A stretch of 60,357 nucleotides of DNA from Paraglaciecola hydrolytica (GCF_001565895.1 NZ_LSNE01000009.1:96670-157026); one strand, 5' to 3'; positions 35,451-44,622 are shown, counted from the stretch's first letter. Notes: generated by a model from the letters alone, not told the origin. A program made the numbers and translations.

Positions 35451-35879
35451 ATGCTCAGTGATAAAGATAATCAACTGATTGGCTATTTGCGCGCTAATGC
35501 CCGCGCGACTATTTCAGACTTGGCTCGGCTATTAAACTTGTCACGTTCTACGGTGCAAAATCGCCTAAGTCGCCTTGAGCAATCGGGGGTGATTCAAGGT
35601 TACTCGGTTGAATTTGGCAGTGAATATTTAAACCAACTTGTGTGCTCTCACGTTGCGATTAAGGTCAAACAAAAGCTCACGGCCAAAACCAATAAACAGC
35701 TGGGGCAATTGAGTCAAATTACCGAACTCTATGCCATTAGCGGCGAGTTCGATTTGATTGCCGTGGTATACGCCCAATCACTGGAACAACTCAGTAAAAT
35801 CCTTGATGACATCGGTAATTTAGAAGGGGTAGAGCGCACTAATTCTTCGGTAATCTTAGAAACCAAATTTAAGCGGTGA
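35451..35879 (+). CDS. Lrp/AsnC family regulator divergent from astA
   Basis: A 142-residue protein with an AsnC-type winged helix-turn-helix (NARATISDLARLLNLSRSTV, NRLSRLEQSGVIQGYSV) and a shortened ligand-binding RAM domain (ITELYAISGEFDLIAVVYA). It belongs to a branch distant from Lrp itself. The shared 134-base promoter region with astA suggests that it senses arginine or a related amino acid and controls astA and itself. No operator was identified by eye. Confidence 0.9.
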   Translation: MLSDKDNQLIGYLRANARATISDLARLLNLSRSTVQNRLSRLEQSGVIQGYSVEFGSEYLNQLVCSHVAIKVKQKLTAKTNKQLGQLSQITELYAISGEFDLIAVVYAQSLEQLSKILDDIGNLEGVERTNSSVILETKFKR

Positions 35880-35946
35880 GTTGACCTGGTAATGAGATTT
35901 ATGTCAGGGTAAACAAAGTTGGCTAAAACTCACCACTGAGGTATAG

Positions 35947-36252
35947 ATGAAAAGTTATCGTATTTTGAAATTTACAGGTTTTATCGGCTTAACACTTTTC
36001 TGTGCAAGTTCAGCCTTGGCGGACAGTTTGAGATGCGGAAATAGCTTAGTCAGAACGGGCGATACCACCGTAGAAGTGAAATTAAAATGTGGCCAACCTT
36101 TCGATATAGAAAATACCGGTAAAACTAAAGTCAAAAATAGCTACGTGGAAATAGAGCGTTATACCTACATACCTGAAAAAGGCAAATTCGTAAAAATTCT
36201 GGAATTTCAAAACGGTAAGTTAGTAGAGATTATCAATGGGCCAAGGGTGTGA
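35947..36252 (+). CDS. DUF2845-type exported protein
   Basis: A 101-residue exported protein. The signal peptide ends near residue 25 (CASSALA), followed by DSLRCGNSLVRTGDTTVEVK then LKCGQPFDIE, the DUF2845 pattern with two conserved cysteines, and a beta-rich tail (EIERYTYIPEKGKFVKILEF). Function unknown. GAGGTATAGATG gives a fair ribosome-binding site. It lies 67 bases after the Lrp-type gene. Confidence 0.85.
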   Translation: MKSYRILKFTGFIGLTLFCASSALADSLRCGNSLVRTGDTTVEVKLKCGQPFDIENTGKTKVKNSYVEIERYTYIPEKGKFVKILEFQNGKLVEIINGPRV

Positions 36253-36759
36253 AAACCTTAATACTATTGTCATTTACCTAGATTAATTCTCTTGTTTCAA
36301 ATATAGCGTTAATGACCTATTAATATACTGAATTAGCCCGAAAACATGTCGACAAAAACCCGACAGGCGGCAAAAATTCCAACATTATGTTGGTTAGTCT
36401 AGCCATTTTTTATCGTTATTTATTAGCAAACCAATGCTCAAGATATTCGATACATTGCATTAATTTTGTGGAGCGCTGCAGTAAAGGCTCACCCAATTCT
36501 TCTTCAAGGCGGCTGATTTCCTTACTGATCATGGATTTAGAAACATTGGTTTGTTTCGCTACACGCGTAAAACTACCTAAGTCTACTAAGAGCCCCGCAA
36601 CAACATTTTACCCAAAGATAAGTGTTAATCTGAATTTGGCGTGATTTAGCAAACGATTGATTATTGAACTGCACAGATATCGTCAATACTGTGTCCGACT
36701 ATTGAATGGTAGTTTTAAGTGACAAAGATAATATTAATTAAATAACTTGGAGAAAATAG
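36253..36759. other. Intergenic stretch with a decayed regulator gene
   Basis: About 500 bases with no intact gene. The middle part (36416-36608) holds a LysR-type remnant on the minus strand. The rest, including the 150 bases before the AsmA-like gene, shows no recognisable element apart from a good Shine-Dalgarno (TTGGAGAAAATAG) for that gene. Confidence 0.6.
36416..36608 (-). pseudogene. Remnant of a LysR-family regulator (helix-turn-helix only)
   Basis: On the minus strand, about 60 codons read LVDLGSFTRVAKQTNVSKSM, then ISKEISRLEEELGEPLLQRS, which is the LysR DNA-binding helix-turn-helix. The frame has a stop (TAA near 36608) just before the HTH, so the normal N-terminus is missing. After QRSTK it passes to LMQCIEYLEHWFANK and stops at 36416-36418. 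That tail resembles the C-terminal end of a LysR protein, so an internal deletion of the effector domain is likely. No start codon or full length protein is possible. Confidence 0.75.
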
Positions 36760-37527
36760 ATGAAAAAAGGATTGATGATTTTTGCTCTACTGATAGCGGG
36801 TTTTGCTTGGTATGTGTTAAGTGGGGCAGGGGATTTTATTCGAAGCCAAATTGAACAACAGGGCAGTAAATATCTTGGCGCCGCGGTATCGGTTGCAAGC
36901 GTAGATCTGGCGTTAACTGAGGGACGAATGGACATCAATAGTCTGAATATAGAAAATCCATCAGGCTTTAGTAATGAAAACGCGTTTAGTGTTGATTCAA
37001 TCACACTCGATTTAGGCGACGTTATTAATGAGCCTTATATTGTGCAGACGATTAACATCAATGCGCCAACTTTTCTATATGAACTAGACGCGGGTGGGCA
37101 GGGTAATCTGCTGGTGCTAAAAGACAACTTAATGGCTAATTTGCCAAAGACTAACAATGAGTCGGCATCAAAAGAAGGCGCCAATCCTTTGTTGATTGTT
37201 GAAAACGTAACAGTGAGCAAGGTTCGTCTTAAATTCAATTTTGAAAAATTGTCCACGGGTGACCTAAAAATTGACACAAAAGAATATGAAGTCATCTTGC
37301 CTACTTTTAATGCAGGTCCTCTTGGACAACCTAATGGCCTGCCAGCCGACCAAGTGGGTCTTGCTGTCATCAATGCCATGCTCGATAACGTGATTAGTGC
37401 CGCTAAATCTGAAGTCAAAAAACGCTTGGCTGAAGAGGCTAAGAAAAAAGTAAAAGAAGAACTCGAAAAGCAAAAAGATAAGTTGCTAGAAAAAGCTAGC
37501 GATAAGCTTAAAGGTATATTGAGCTAA
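36760..37527 (+). CDS. AsmA-like membrane-anchored protein
   Basis: A 255-residue protein with an N-terminal membrane segment (GLMIFALLIAGFAWYVL). The body resembles the AsmA/DUF748 family start: VSVASVDLALTEGRMDINSL then NIENPSGFSNENAFSVDSIT. The last 55 residues (KSEVKKRLAEEAKKKVKEEL and onwards) are a highly charged Lys/Glu helix. AsmA-like proteins act in envelope lipid traffic and outer-membrane assembly. This one is much shorter than full AsmA and would face the periplasm. The assignment is by fold pattern and not firm. Confidence 0.75.
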   Translation: MKKGLMIFALLIAGFAWYVLSGAGDFIRSQIEQQGSKYLGAAVSVASVDLALTEGRMDINSLNIENPSGFSNENAFSVDSITLDLGDVINEPYIVQTININAPTFLYELDAGGQGNLLVLKDNLMANLPKTNNESASKEGANPLLIVENVTVSKVRLKFNFEKLSTGDLKIDTKEYEVILPTFNAGPLGQPNGLPADQVGLAVINAMLDNVISAAKSEVKKRLAEEAKKKVKEELEKQKDKLLEKASDKLKGILS

Positions 37528-37858
37528 CCTCAACTCTGCATAATTTGCGTTGTTTTTATTATTATTTGTATAAAAATCAAATAAATATAAGTTTGTATAT
37601 GCCCAAAATTATTGGCGTTGCACGACGGCGGAGAATGAGTGCAGCCAACCAACGTGCGGCTTCAAGGGTGAAGGGTTATCGTCTGAATTAATACGTTCGA
37701 ATTGAGTGAGGCTGGGCTCAACCATTAAGGTCGATTTTGCGCCAAGACGAGCCTGTTACTCATTGATTCAATAAGAAATAGCGTTTACTCTCGCCACATA
37801 CAAACAGCTTTAAACGAGGGATATTTGTGCTGGTCCTCTCGTTAATGGATTGGAACGA
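37528..37858. other. Gene-free stretch with repeat copy B
   Basis: About 330 bases between the AsmA-like and OpgC-like genes. It contains palindromic repeat copy B (37598-37679). The remaining 180 bases before the OpgC-like gene show no recognisable promoter or reading frame. This boundary lies next to the putatively transferred gene. Confidence 0.5.
37598..37679 (+). repeat. Palindromic intergenic repeat, copy B (short form)
   Basis: The element starts TATGCCCAAAATTATTGG, continues GTTGCACGACGGCGGAGAATGAGTG and ends CTTCAAGGGTGAAGGGTTAT (each part under 25 bases here is abbreviated in the full element). It matches both ends of copy A but lacks about 60 bases of its centre. Orientation is the same as copy A. 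The terminal segments are still partly inverted (TTGCACG against CGTGCGG). Confidence 0.75.
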
Positions 37859-39031
37859 ATGACACAAATGAATGCACCGGAAGGTGTGGAGCGGCCATTA
37901 CGCGATACACGGCTAGACGTCTTTCGGGCGATTGCTCTGTTGATGATATTCATCAACCATGTGCCTGGACAGTATCTCGAATATATTACGCACAAGAATT
38001 TTGGTTTTTCCGATTCCGCTGAGGCCTTTGTACTGATTTCCGGTATGTCCGTTGCACTCGCCTATGGTAGGCGGTTTGGCATTGGCGAACGGCTCGCCAC
38101 GACATTGCGTATTTTGCGCCGAGCTCTGACCCTCTATACCGCACATATCATGACGAGTCTTGTGACCTTTGCCATCTTCGCGGGAGGGGCGCTGTGGTTC
38201 GCTCAGCCAGAATTGCTTTCTAAAATCAACCTCAGGGCTGTTGTCGACAATACGGAGCAAGGACTGGTCGGTGTCGTTTTACTTGGCCACCAGTTTGGCT
38301 ACAACAATATCCTATCCATGTATGCCGCTGTTTTTCTCATGCTGCCGTGCTACTTCTGGCTCTACGCTCGCGGACCTCATCTGCTCCTTGCGGTTTCAGG
38401 TACGATCTGGCTATGCGCCGGCATATGGCAGGTAGCGCCACCTAATTTTCTCGACGACGGCTATTGGTTTCTCAACCCATTATCATGGCAGTTTCTTTTT
38501 GTCATCGGATTTATTGGCATGCTGAAGGCTAAAAATCAGGGTATTGGTTTCAACCCGATACTCGCGGTGTCAGCGGGTCTTTATTTGTTCATATCTATAC
38601 TCTGGGTGATGTTTTCTTGGTGGTCTATTGATATTTCGTTCGGTCTGCCCAGAGTGCTGACTGGTTTTGACAAGACATTTCTGTCACTGACAAGGCTGCT
38701 TCATGTGCTTTGCGCAGCCTATCTGTTGGCCACGATCCCTGTGCTGTCTCGCTGGGCAGCTCTGCCATTGTCGAACCCGCTTGTTGCCGTGGGGCGGCAT
38801 TCGCTGGCGATTTTCATCTTCGGCACCATCTTGGCGATGGTAGGGCAGGTGATGTTGTTTGTTACCGGCAAGGATCCGATCTTCGGTACGCTGTTTGTTC
38901 TCCTTGGCATAATCGCGCATTTCGCCTATGCACGCTTTCTTGACTGGCAGGCGGCTATCGCCGCCAATGCACAGCATCGATCTAGCAAGCGCACCCTGCC
39001 AGTAACATCTAATACCAACTCCATTAAATAA
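37859..39031 (+). CDS. OpgC-like membrane acyltransferase-family protein
   Basis: A 390-residue protein with about ten membrane spans. The N-terminus DTRLDVFRAIALLMIFINHV then GFSDSAEAFVLISGMSVALA is the OpgC family signature. OpgC proteins succinylate periplasmic glucans, though many relatives are uncharacterised. ATG at 37859 is preferred, with GGAACG upstream; a TTG at 37850 is possible. The gene is visibly GC-richer (58% in 38401-38460 and 50% in 38101-38160, counted by hand) than its surroundings and uses GC-ending codons. Its sequence style is alphaproteobacterial. It is flanked by repeat copy B upstream. Horizontal transfer is likely. No opgGH genes are nearby. Confidence 0.85.
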   Translation: MTQMNAPEGVERPLRDTRLDVFRAIALLMIFINHVPGQYLEYITHKNFGFSDSAEAFVLISGMSVALAYGRRFGIGERLATTLRILRRALTLYTAHIMTSLVTFAIFAGGALWFAQPELLSKINLRAVVDNTEQGLVGVVLLGHQFGYNNILSMYAAVFLMLPCYFWLYARGPHLLLAVSGTIWLCAGIWQVAPPNFLDDGYWFLNPLSWQFLFVIGFIGMLKAKNQGIGFNPILAVSAGLYLFISILWVMFSWWSIDISFGLPRVLTGFDKTFLSLTRLLHVLCAAYLLATIPVLSRWAALPLSNPLVAVGRHSLAIFIFGTILAMVGQVMLFVTGKDPIFGTLFVLLGIIAHFAYARFLDWQAAIAANAQHRSSKRTLPVTSNTNSIK

Positions 39032-39075
39032 ATGTACACTCAGCGAAAATTTAAAAAACCAAGCGATGAGCTTAG

Positions 39076-41463
39076 CTAAATATCAACCCAGGGTGAGAGT
39101 GGAATATTGATTTGACTGTCGTTGAACCAACTAATGGTTAATGGCTCACCCACTTCGTCGATATTTTCGTTGTTTACGTCTTTTCCTGTGCCTAAATTCA
39201 CCTGTGCATCCGCATTTTTATTGACGTTTAAGACCAGAACTATACGGCTGCCTTTATTGAGCAGTTTGGCGCTCATGCGAGTATTCGTAATCGGCACTAT
39301 GGTTTTTTGATTGGGTACTAATAACTGGCGCTTGCTCATATCTTTGGCGTAACTGGCACGGCTTATATAACGAGCTAGATGAAATACCTTGCCATCAGGC
39401 AACTGTTCATACAGGTTGTAACCAATGTCCACGTCTTTTTTATTGATTGCGATAGAAAAATAACCGCTTAGCGAGCCAGCAAACTGCATGGGTTTATCCA
39501 ATTTAGGGCTAACAAACACCAAACCATTGGGCTCGTTTAACTTATCTTCAATCACCGACCAGTGATTAATATTACGTTGTTCTGTGCGATCCGTCATATC
39601 AATGGTTTGGCTGACCGCATTCAGTATGGGTTCGGCTGAGGTTGTTAGGGTATATCGCCCCTCTTTATCGGCCTTACTGCCCAAATAATAGCGGGTTGTT
39701 TGTTGGTTGAGTTGTTCATAAGAGTTGTGGTGTTGCCAAGTATTACTGCCCATCAATTGATAATTGACCTTGCTTTTAAGCAGTTTAGGCTTGGCTTTAT
39801 TAAACAATAGGTGATCAAACCATGCAAAAGTTAGTTCTTCGGTGTCTTTTTCTAAGGCAACTTCATCAAGCTGATAATTGCCTTCATGAGAGCGCGGAAT
39901 ATTTTGGGCGGTGAAGTGATTATAAGGGCCAATAAGCAGGGTATGGTTGGCATTTTTATTGTACTGATAATGCCTTTTTAAAAAATCTATTGCTGAAATC
40001 TGGCCGCCATCAAAGTAACCGGTAATCGATAACACCGGGATGTTTATGTTGGCATAATCTTGTTGGTAGGGCAGCATGGCCTGATAGTATTCATCATAAC
40101 TTGGATGGGACAATAAAAGCTGAAACCAAGGATTAGCTTTGCCATCAATTTTATCAATATCTGCAATGGGGCGGCCGCTGGTATATAGATTTTGGGTGCG
40201 TTGATTACTGAGTTGCCAGTCACTGTACACACTGGGATCGGTGGTTTTATTGTTGGTTACGTAAAACGCCCATTCATAATTGGCGGTTAATACAATGTTG
40301 TTTTCATAAGGCAATCCGGTTATTGGGCTGGCGGCTGCATAAGGCACAATAGTTTTAAGGGCAGGGTGCATGTATTTTGCCGCGGCCCATTGAGTAAAAC
40401 CGTTGTAACTGCCGCCATACATCACCACCTGCCCATCACTCCAACGTTGTTTGCTTAGCCAATCAATAGCCGCCGTAGCATCTTCACCGTCATGTTCCCA
40501 GGGAGTAATGTTATTGGAGCTTGAACGTTTACCCCGTGAGTTAACTACTACCCCGACATAACCATGGGCCGCCGCGTGGATAGCTGTGTTGATGTGCTGA
40601 TCCACATCAGCATAAATGGTAAATTGCAAAGCGACAGGGCGTTTTTGTTTATCGTTTTTTTTTCTGACAATAGTTGCTGCCAACTCTACCCCAGTCGCCG
40701 TGGTGATAAGTATTTCAGGCTCAATCAGATAACGTTGTTTATTTTCAATCGCAAACAAGGAAGTAGTAAACGGAATAACCTCGGCCAGCACTATATACAG
40801 CTGAGTATTAACAATAATATCAATAACCTGCTCAGTGTTTAGTTGTTCAAGTCCCTGATATTTTTTAAACACATTTAATAAGTAATCTTCAGCGCGGGGT
40901 ACCGACCAACCTAAGGCAGCATTTGCCTTGACGAGCTCTTCGTCTGACATGGCGGCAAAAGTGTCAGTGAGTTGTTGCTGGAATTCTTGTTTGAACACCT
41001 GTTTGTAATCGCTCTGCTTGCTTTGTTTATCGACATTTTGTTTGAGTAGGGATTGAGCGTGGAGAGTGTAGTGATAAAACGCTAAGGGGTTTTTATTCTC
41101 TGCAATCACTTGTAACAAGCTTTGGTATTCTGCGCGCATCGACATTATGGCGGTACTATTAAACATGTTTTGTTTGCTCACCACTGCAGGCTCAAGTTGT
41201 GTGGCAAGAGTCTTTAGCTCGCTTAAAAATTCTTCAGATATGAGCAAAACTCTGAGCTGTTCTAGATTATCTATTTTTGCTTTAGCTAAGTGAGAAGGGC
41301 TGCTAAAAGTCGCTTCGCTGGTGTCTTGAGCAATAGCCATATTGTTGTAAGAAAAGCTGCAAGAAATGCTCACCGCGACAACAAAAGACAAGCCTATTAG
41401 CCGTATCTGGTGATGCCAACTCAGTATTGTGTTGATACTTGTGTTTAGGGGGTTAAAGTTCAT
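39076..41463 (-). CDS. CocE/NonD family (peptidase S15-like) serine hydrolase
   Basis: A 795-residue exported hydrolase. A signal-like hydrophobic stretch lies at residues 20-46. A long helical N-terminal region precedes the alpha/beta-hydrolase domain. Ser352 sits in MYGGSYNGF, the CocE/X-Pro dipeptidyl peptidase nucleophile elbow, with Asp in SITGYFDGGQ and His in GPYNHF. The C-terminal jelly-roll (X-Pro dipeptidyl-peptidase C-terminal domain) starts near residue 610 and includes SGYFSIAINKKDVDIGYNLY. Substrate unknown; family members cut acyl or peptide bonds. Divergent CadC-like regulator at 41630. Confidence 0.9.
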   Translation of the reverse strand: MNFNPLNTSINTILSWHHQIRLIGLSFVVAVSISCSFSYNNMAIAQDTSEATFSSPSHLAKAKIDNLEQLRVLLISEEFLSELKTLATQLEPAVVSKQNMFNSTAIMSMRAEYQSLLQVIAENKNPLAFYHYTLHAQSLLKQNVDKQSKQSDYKQVFKQEFQQQLTDTFAAMSDEELVKANAALGWSVPRAEDYLLNVFKKYQGLEQLNTEQVIDIIVNTQLYIVLAEVIPFTTSLFAIENKQRYLIEPEILITTATGVELAATIVRKKNDKQKRPVALQFTIYADVDQHINTAIHAAAHGYVGVVVNSRGKRSSSNNITPWEHDGEDATAAIDWLSKQRWSDGQVVMYGGSYNGFTQWAAAKYMHPALKTIVPYAAASPITGLPYENNIVLTANYEWAFYVTNNKTTDPSVYSDWQLSNQRTQNLYTSGRPIADIDKIDGKANPWFQLLLSHPSYDEYYQAMLPYQQDYANINIPVLSITGYFDGGQISAIDFLKRHYQYNKNANHTLLIGPYNHFTAQNIPRSHEGNYQLDEVALEKDTEELTFAWFDHLLFNKAKPKLLKSKVNYQLMGSNTWQHHNSYEQLNQQTTRYYLGSKADKEGRYTLTTSAEPILNAVSQTIDMTDRTEQRNINHWSVIEDKLNEPNGLVFVSPKLDKPMQFAGSLSGYFSIAINKKDVDIGYNLYEQLPDGKVFHLARYISRASYAKDMSKRQLLVPNQKTIVPITNTRMSAKLLNKGSRIVLVLNVNKNADAQVNLGTGKDVNNENIDEVGEPLTISWFNDSQINIPLSPWVDI

Positions 41464-41629
41464 GTTGATAACCTTGTTTTAGAATAACCTGATGAACAAC
41501 AATGCTAGCGCTGAGGCTTTTACATTAGGTGATAAAAAGGTGACTTCTTGTGACTTTTGATGACCAAGGCTAGTGCCTATGTTATTTTCGGCAGCTTAAT
41601 TTGTACTTAGTTTATTCTTAGGTTTTTGC

Positions 41630-43753
41630 ATGCGTTGGCAAATTGCCCAGTTTATTTTTTGTGATCAACAACAAACACTGGTTTCAGAAAATCAGGTTCA
41701 ACAGTTAGAGCCCATGGCGGTAGAACTGTTACGTTATTTTTGTCAAAACACCGACCAAATAATCAGCATTAATACCCTGATCGAGCATGTATGGTTAAAC
41801 CGTGTTGTCAGTGATAACACTGTGAGTAAATTGGTGACGAAACTGCGTAAAGCCTTTGACGATGATGCTAAAAAACCTCAATTTGTCGCCACTTTCCCCA
41901 AAAAAGGTTACAAGTTTATTGCGCCGGTAATACCCCTTTTAGCATCATCAAATGGCAGCCCACTACCAACTCTCGATATATCCACCAATCCATCTTCAAA
42001 CATATCTTCAGATGCCGTTCCAGAAAGCCATGTACGTGTTAAAACAGTCTCACCGTTGAGCAAAACTTATGTTTGGGTCACTTTGTTAATATTGCTGCTG
42101 GTCGGTGTAAGTTGGATAGCGACTAATAAACTTGCGGCGCCAATCCACAATATTGTTGGCGTGAAAGCACTGACCCGCGAGGGTGGCCATGAGATGTTGC
42201 CCCGAGTCTCTCCTGACGGACAATATCTTGCCTATATGCAACGTAGCGATGCGCAACAAACTGAGCAAAAGTTGAGTTTATGGATTAAATCCATCGTCAC
42301 TCAAGAGGCAATAGAAATAAGCCATACTGACTTAAACACAGCATGGCTTGGCCCTTTGGCATGGAATGATGCGGGTGATAAAGTGGTTTATTTACTCACC
42401 ACAAGGGACTCATGTGCTTATTATGTGCGCGAGTTTGACGGCCTCGCAGTAAAACCCGCCAAATTGTTACTCGAATGCCCAGCAGGAAGTTATGGCAAAA
42501 TTGCCTTTTTACATGATGATGAGCACTTTATTTATGCGGCTGCGCCTGGTCCCAATGCCGCATTTTCTTTGTATGAATTTAGTCAGTTAACAGGTAAGAG
42601 TCAGTTGTTGCCCCAACCACCATTGGTATTAGGCGGTAATAGTTTGTTTGACATACATCCCAGCGACAACAAGATTTTGATTTCATCCCCAGATCAACAA
42701 CAGTGGGAAGGCTTTTATGTACTCGACCTGGATAGCAACAAACTGGAACTGTTGTTTAAACAAGACGCCTATACCTGTTGTGGTATTTGGGATCACTCAG
42801 GCAACAGGGTGGTGTTGATGGGAGAGCATCCGGCTTATCAGCTTTTGAGTTATGACTTAAAGGGTAATGATCCGCAAATACTCTATTCTGGTAGTCAACA
42901 ATTGTGGCGCCCAGAACGCCATAGTAATGGTCAGGATTATTTGTTTGTAGCAGGGCAGGTTAACCACAATGTGCATCTTTATCATTTTACGGATGCCGCA
43001 AGCAACGTTGTGGTGAGTTCTTCGGTGGATGATCGTTTGCCGGTGTACTCAGCCGTCTCGCAACGTATTGCTTATGTCAGTGTTAGCAGTGGCAATGAAG
43101 AACTATGGTTAGTAAATGTTGATGGCTCAAACGCTAAAAAAATCAGTCATTTCAAAGATAGTCGTCATTATTTTGATTTGCAGTGGAGCGCTGACGGTCG
43201 TTATCTTTTTGCTATGACCTTAAATGAAATTCATAAAATAGAGGTGTTAACAGGGCAATATAGCAAACTCTTGCTGCCACAAATTGAGCTCCGTGCATTG
43301 TCGATTAAAGATGCACAAACCCTTGTTTTCAGTCAGTTTATTGATAACCGCTGGCAAGTCACTTTCTACGATCTTAATACCAACAAAACTCAACTTGCTG
43401 ATCCAAAATGGAAGTATGTACGTTTTACTGCTGAGCCAGCAGATACCTTGTGGCAAGATCAGAATGAAGCACTTTATGTGGGCTCAATACCTCAGTTGAG
43501 CATTGATCATGATATTGTGCAGCAATCCATGTTGCTCGGCCGGGTATTGAATCTTAAAAAACAAGGTGACAGATGGTTGTGGCAGTATATTGAAAACGGG
43601 GTATTTAAACTTATGCAAAAGCAGGCAGATAATCCAGCAACTGCGCTTTTTAATACCAACAGCAACCATTTTGATCTCTCAGATATTGGAGTGTTGTATC
43701 AACAGACTGTCAGCGATGATGCGGATATTTATACCACAGTGAGTAAACCTTAA
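41630..43753 (+). CDS. Membrane CadC/ToxR-like regulator with C-terminal beta-propeller
   Basis: A 707-residue one-component membrane regulator. The N-terminal OmpR-type winged helix (residues 1-100) shows LEPMAVELLRYFCQN, SINTLIEHVWLNRVVSDNTV and FVATFPKKGYKFIAPV. One membrane span lies at 147-165 (YVWVTLLILLLVGVSWI). The periplasmic part contains repeated TolB/PD40-like beta-propeller motifs (RVSPDGQYLAYMQ, LQWSADGRYLFAMTL). Proteins of this type are common in Alteromonadales and are thought to sense periplasmic signals. It is transcribed divergently from the CocE-type hydrolase across 166 bases, so that gene is the likely target. Confidence 0.9.
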   Translation: MRWQIAQFIFCDQQQTLVSENQVQQLEPMAVELLRYFCQNTDQIISINTLIEHVWLNRVVSDNTVSKLVTKLRKAFDDDAKKPQFVATFPKKGYKFIAPVIPLLASSNGSPLPTLDISTNPSSNISSDAVPESHVRVKTVSPLSKTYVWVTLLILLLVGVSWIATNKLAAPIHNIVGVKALTREGGHEMLPRVSPDGQYLAYMQRSDAQQTEQKLSLWIKSIVTQEAIEISHTDLNTAWLGPLAWNDAGDKVVYLLTTRDSCAYYVREFDGLAVKPAKLLLECPAGSYGKIAFLHDDEHFIYAAAPGPNAAFSLYEFSQLTGKSQLLPQPPLVLGGNSLFDIHPSDNKILISSPDQQQWEGFYVLDLDSNKLELLFKQDAYTCCGIWDHSGNRVVLMGEHPAYQLLSYDLKGNDPQILYSGSQQLWRPERHSNGQDYLFVAGQVNHNVHLYHFTDAASNVVVSSSVDDRLPVYSAVSQRIAYVSVSSGNEELWLVNVDGSNAKKISHFKDSRHYFDLQWSADGRYLFAMTLNEIHKIEVLTGQYSKLLLPQIELRALSIKDAQTLVFSQFIDNRWQVTFYDLNTNKTQLADPKWKYVRFTAEPADTLWQDQNEALYVGSIPQLSIDHDIVQQSMLLGRVLNLKKQGDRWLWQYIENGVFKLMQKQADNPATALFNTNSNHFDLSDIGVLYQQTVSDDADIYTTVSKP

Positions 43754-43831
43754 AGGTGCAGTGCCACTTGCTATGGGTCAGCATAAGGTCGATTGTGACA
43801 AGATAGCTAAGTTTTAAATGGGTAGGTAGAG

Positions 43832-44362
43832 ATGAAGTTTTATGTAGGTATAATTTTAACGGTGACCTTGTTGAGCGCTTGTGCAAACAACAACTGGCGC
43901 ACGGCCAGTCGTGAACCCGCGGGGATTGCACCTGATCCTGCTATACAACAAGAGGCGGTTATCGAGGTTTATGCCGCCGATGCTTTTAGTTGGCGTGGCT
44001 GGTTTGCGGTACATAGTTGGATAGCCGTAAAGGACAAAAATGCAGCGGAATATACCGTCTTTGAAGTAGTTGGTTGGCGGGTTAACCGCGGATTACCTGC
44101 CTTACATCAATACCAAACTAACACACCTGATCGTTTTTGGTATGGTGCCAAACCTGAAAAGCTACTTTCAATTCAGGGCGCTAAAGCGGCCGAACTGATC
44201 CCTAAAATCACTGATGCGGTTAGTCGTTATCCTTGGGCCAATGAATACACAGTCTTTCCCGGACCTAACAGCAATACCTTTCCGGCTTGGATAGGGTTGC
44301 AAGTGCCTGAACTGCAACTCGACTTGCCTTTTAGCGCTATTGGTAGTGGTTATGCTGATTAA
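43832..44362 (+). CDS. DUF3750-type lipoprotein
   Basis: A 176-residue lipoprotein with lipobox LLSAC (Cys17). The domain shows AFSWRGWFAVHSWIAVKDK, then YTVFEVVGWR and RYPWANEYTVFPGPNSNTFP, which is the DUF3750 pattern with a conserved His and Asn that could be part of an active site. The function of DUF3750 is unknown. It follows the CadC-like gene after 78 bases and is followed by a repeat element and a terminator. Confidence 0.85.
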   Translation: MKFYVGIILTVTLLSACANNNWRTASREPAGIAPDPAIQQEAVIEVYAADAFSWRGWFAVHSWIAVKDKNAAEYTVFEVVGWRVNRGLPALHQYQTNTPDRFWYGAKPEKLLSIQGAKAAELIPKITDAVSRYPWANEYTVFPGPNSNTFPAWIGLQVPELQLDLPFSAIGSGYAD

Positions 44363-44405
44363 TATTTAGTTGGCAATATCAAACAACATACATGGATTTT
44401 GACGT

Positions 44406-44561
44406 AAATATCCTTCATCCATGCAACTGCAGGTTTGTTGGCTGTACTTATTCACCTCATTCGCCCCATTCACCTCATTCGCGAGGGCCACCTAGTGAAT
44501 AAAGCTTATTGAGTTCTCATTCAATTGCCGTTGTTGGGTAATTCCAAAGATTTTGGATATA
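44406..44561 (-). repeat. Palindromic intergenic repeat, copy C (inverted)
   Basis: On the minus strand it starts ATATCCAAAATCTTTGGAATT and ends TTGCATGGATGAAGGATATT, matching the two ends of copy A. Its inner part contains a 15-bp direct duplication (44450-44464 and 44468-44482). It lies immediately next to the terminator at 44565 and so close to the end of the TonB-receptor gene. Confidence 0.7.
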
Positions 44562-44564
44562 AAA

Positions 44565-44592
44565 AATGCCGCTTGTTTCGCTAAGCGGCATT
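44565..44592. terminator. Bidirectional intrinsic terminator
   Basis: AATGCCGCTT (44565-44574) and AAGCGGCATT (44583-44592) form a perfect 10-bp stem with an 8-base loop. Runs of A on the left (TTTTTT for the minus strand) and GGATTTTTT on the right serve both directions. It ends the TonB-receptor gene (44623) and probably the DUF3750 transcript. Confidence 0.9.
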
Positions 44593-44622
44593 GGATTTTT
44601 TACGCTTTTTTAATTTTCTGCA

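Noticed and set aside
36387-36644. Plus-strand open frame of 85 codons
   Set aside because: It is the antisense of the LysR remnant, has no family similarity and no ribosome-binding site.
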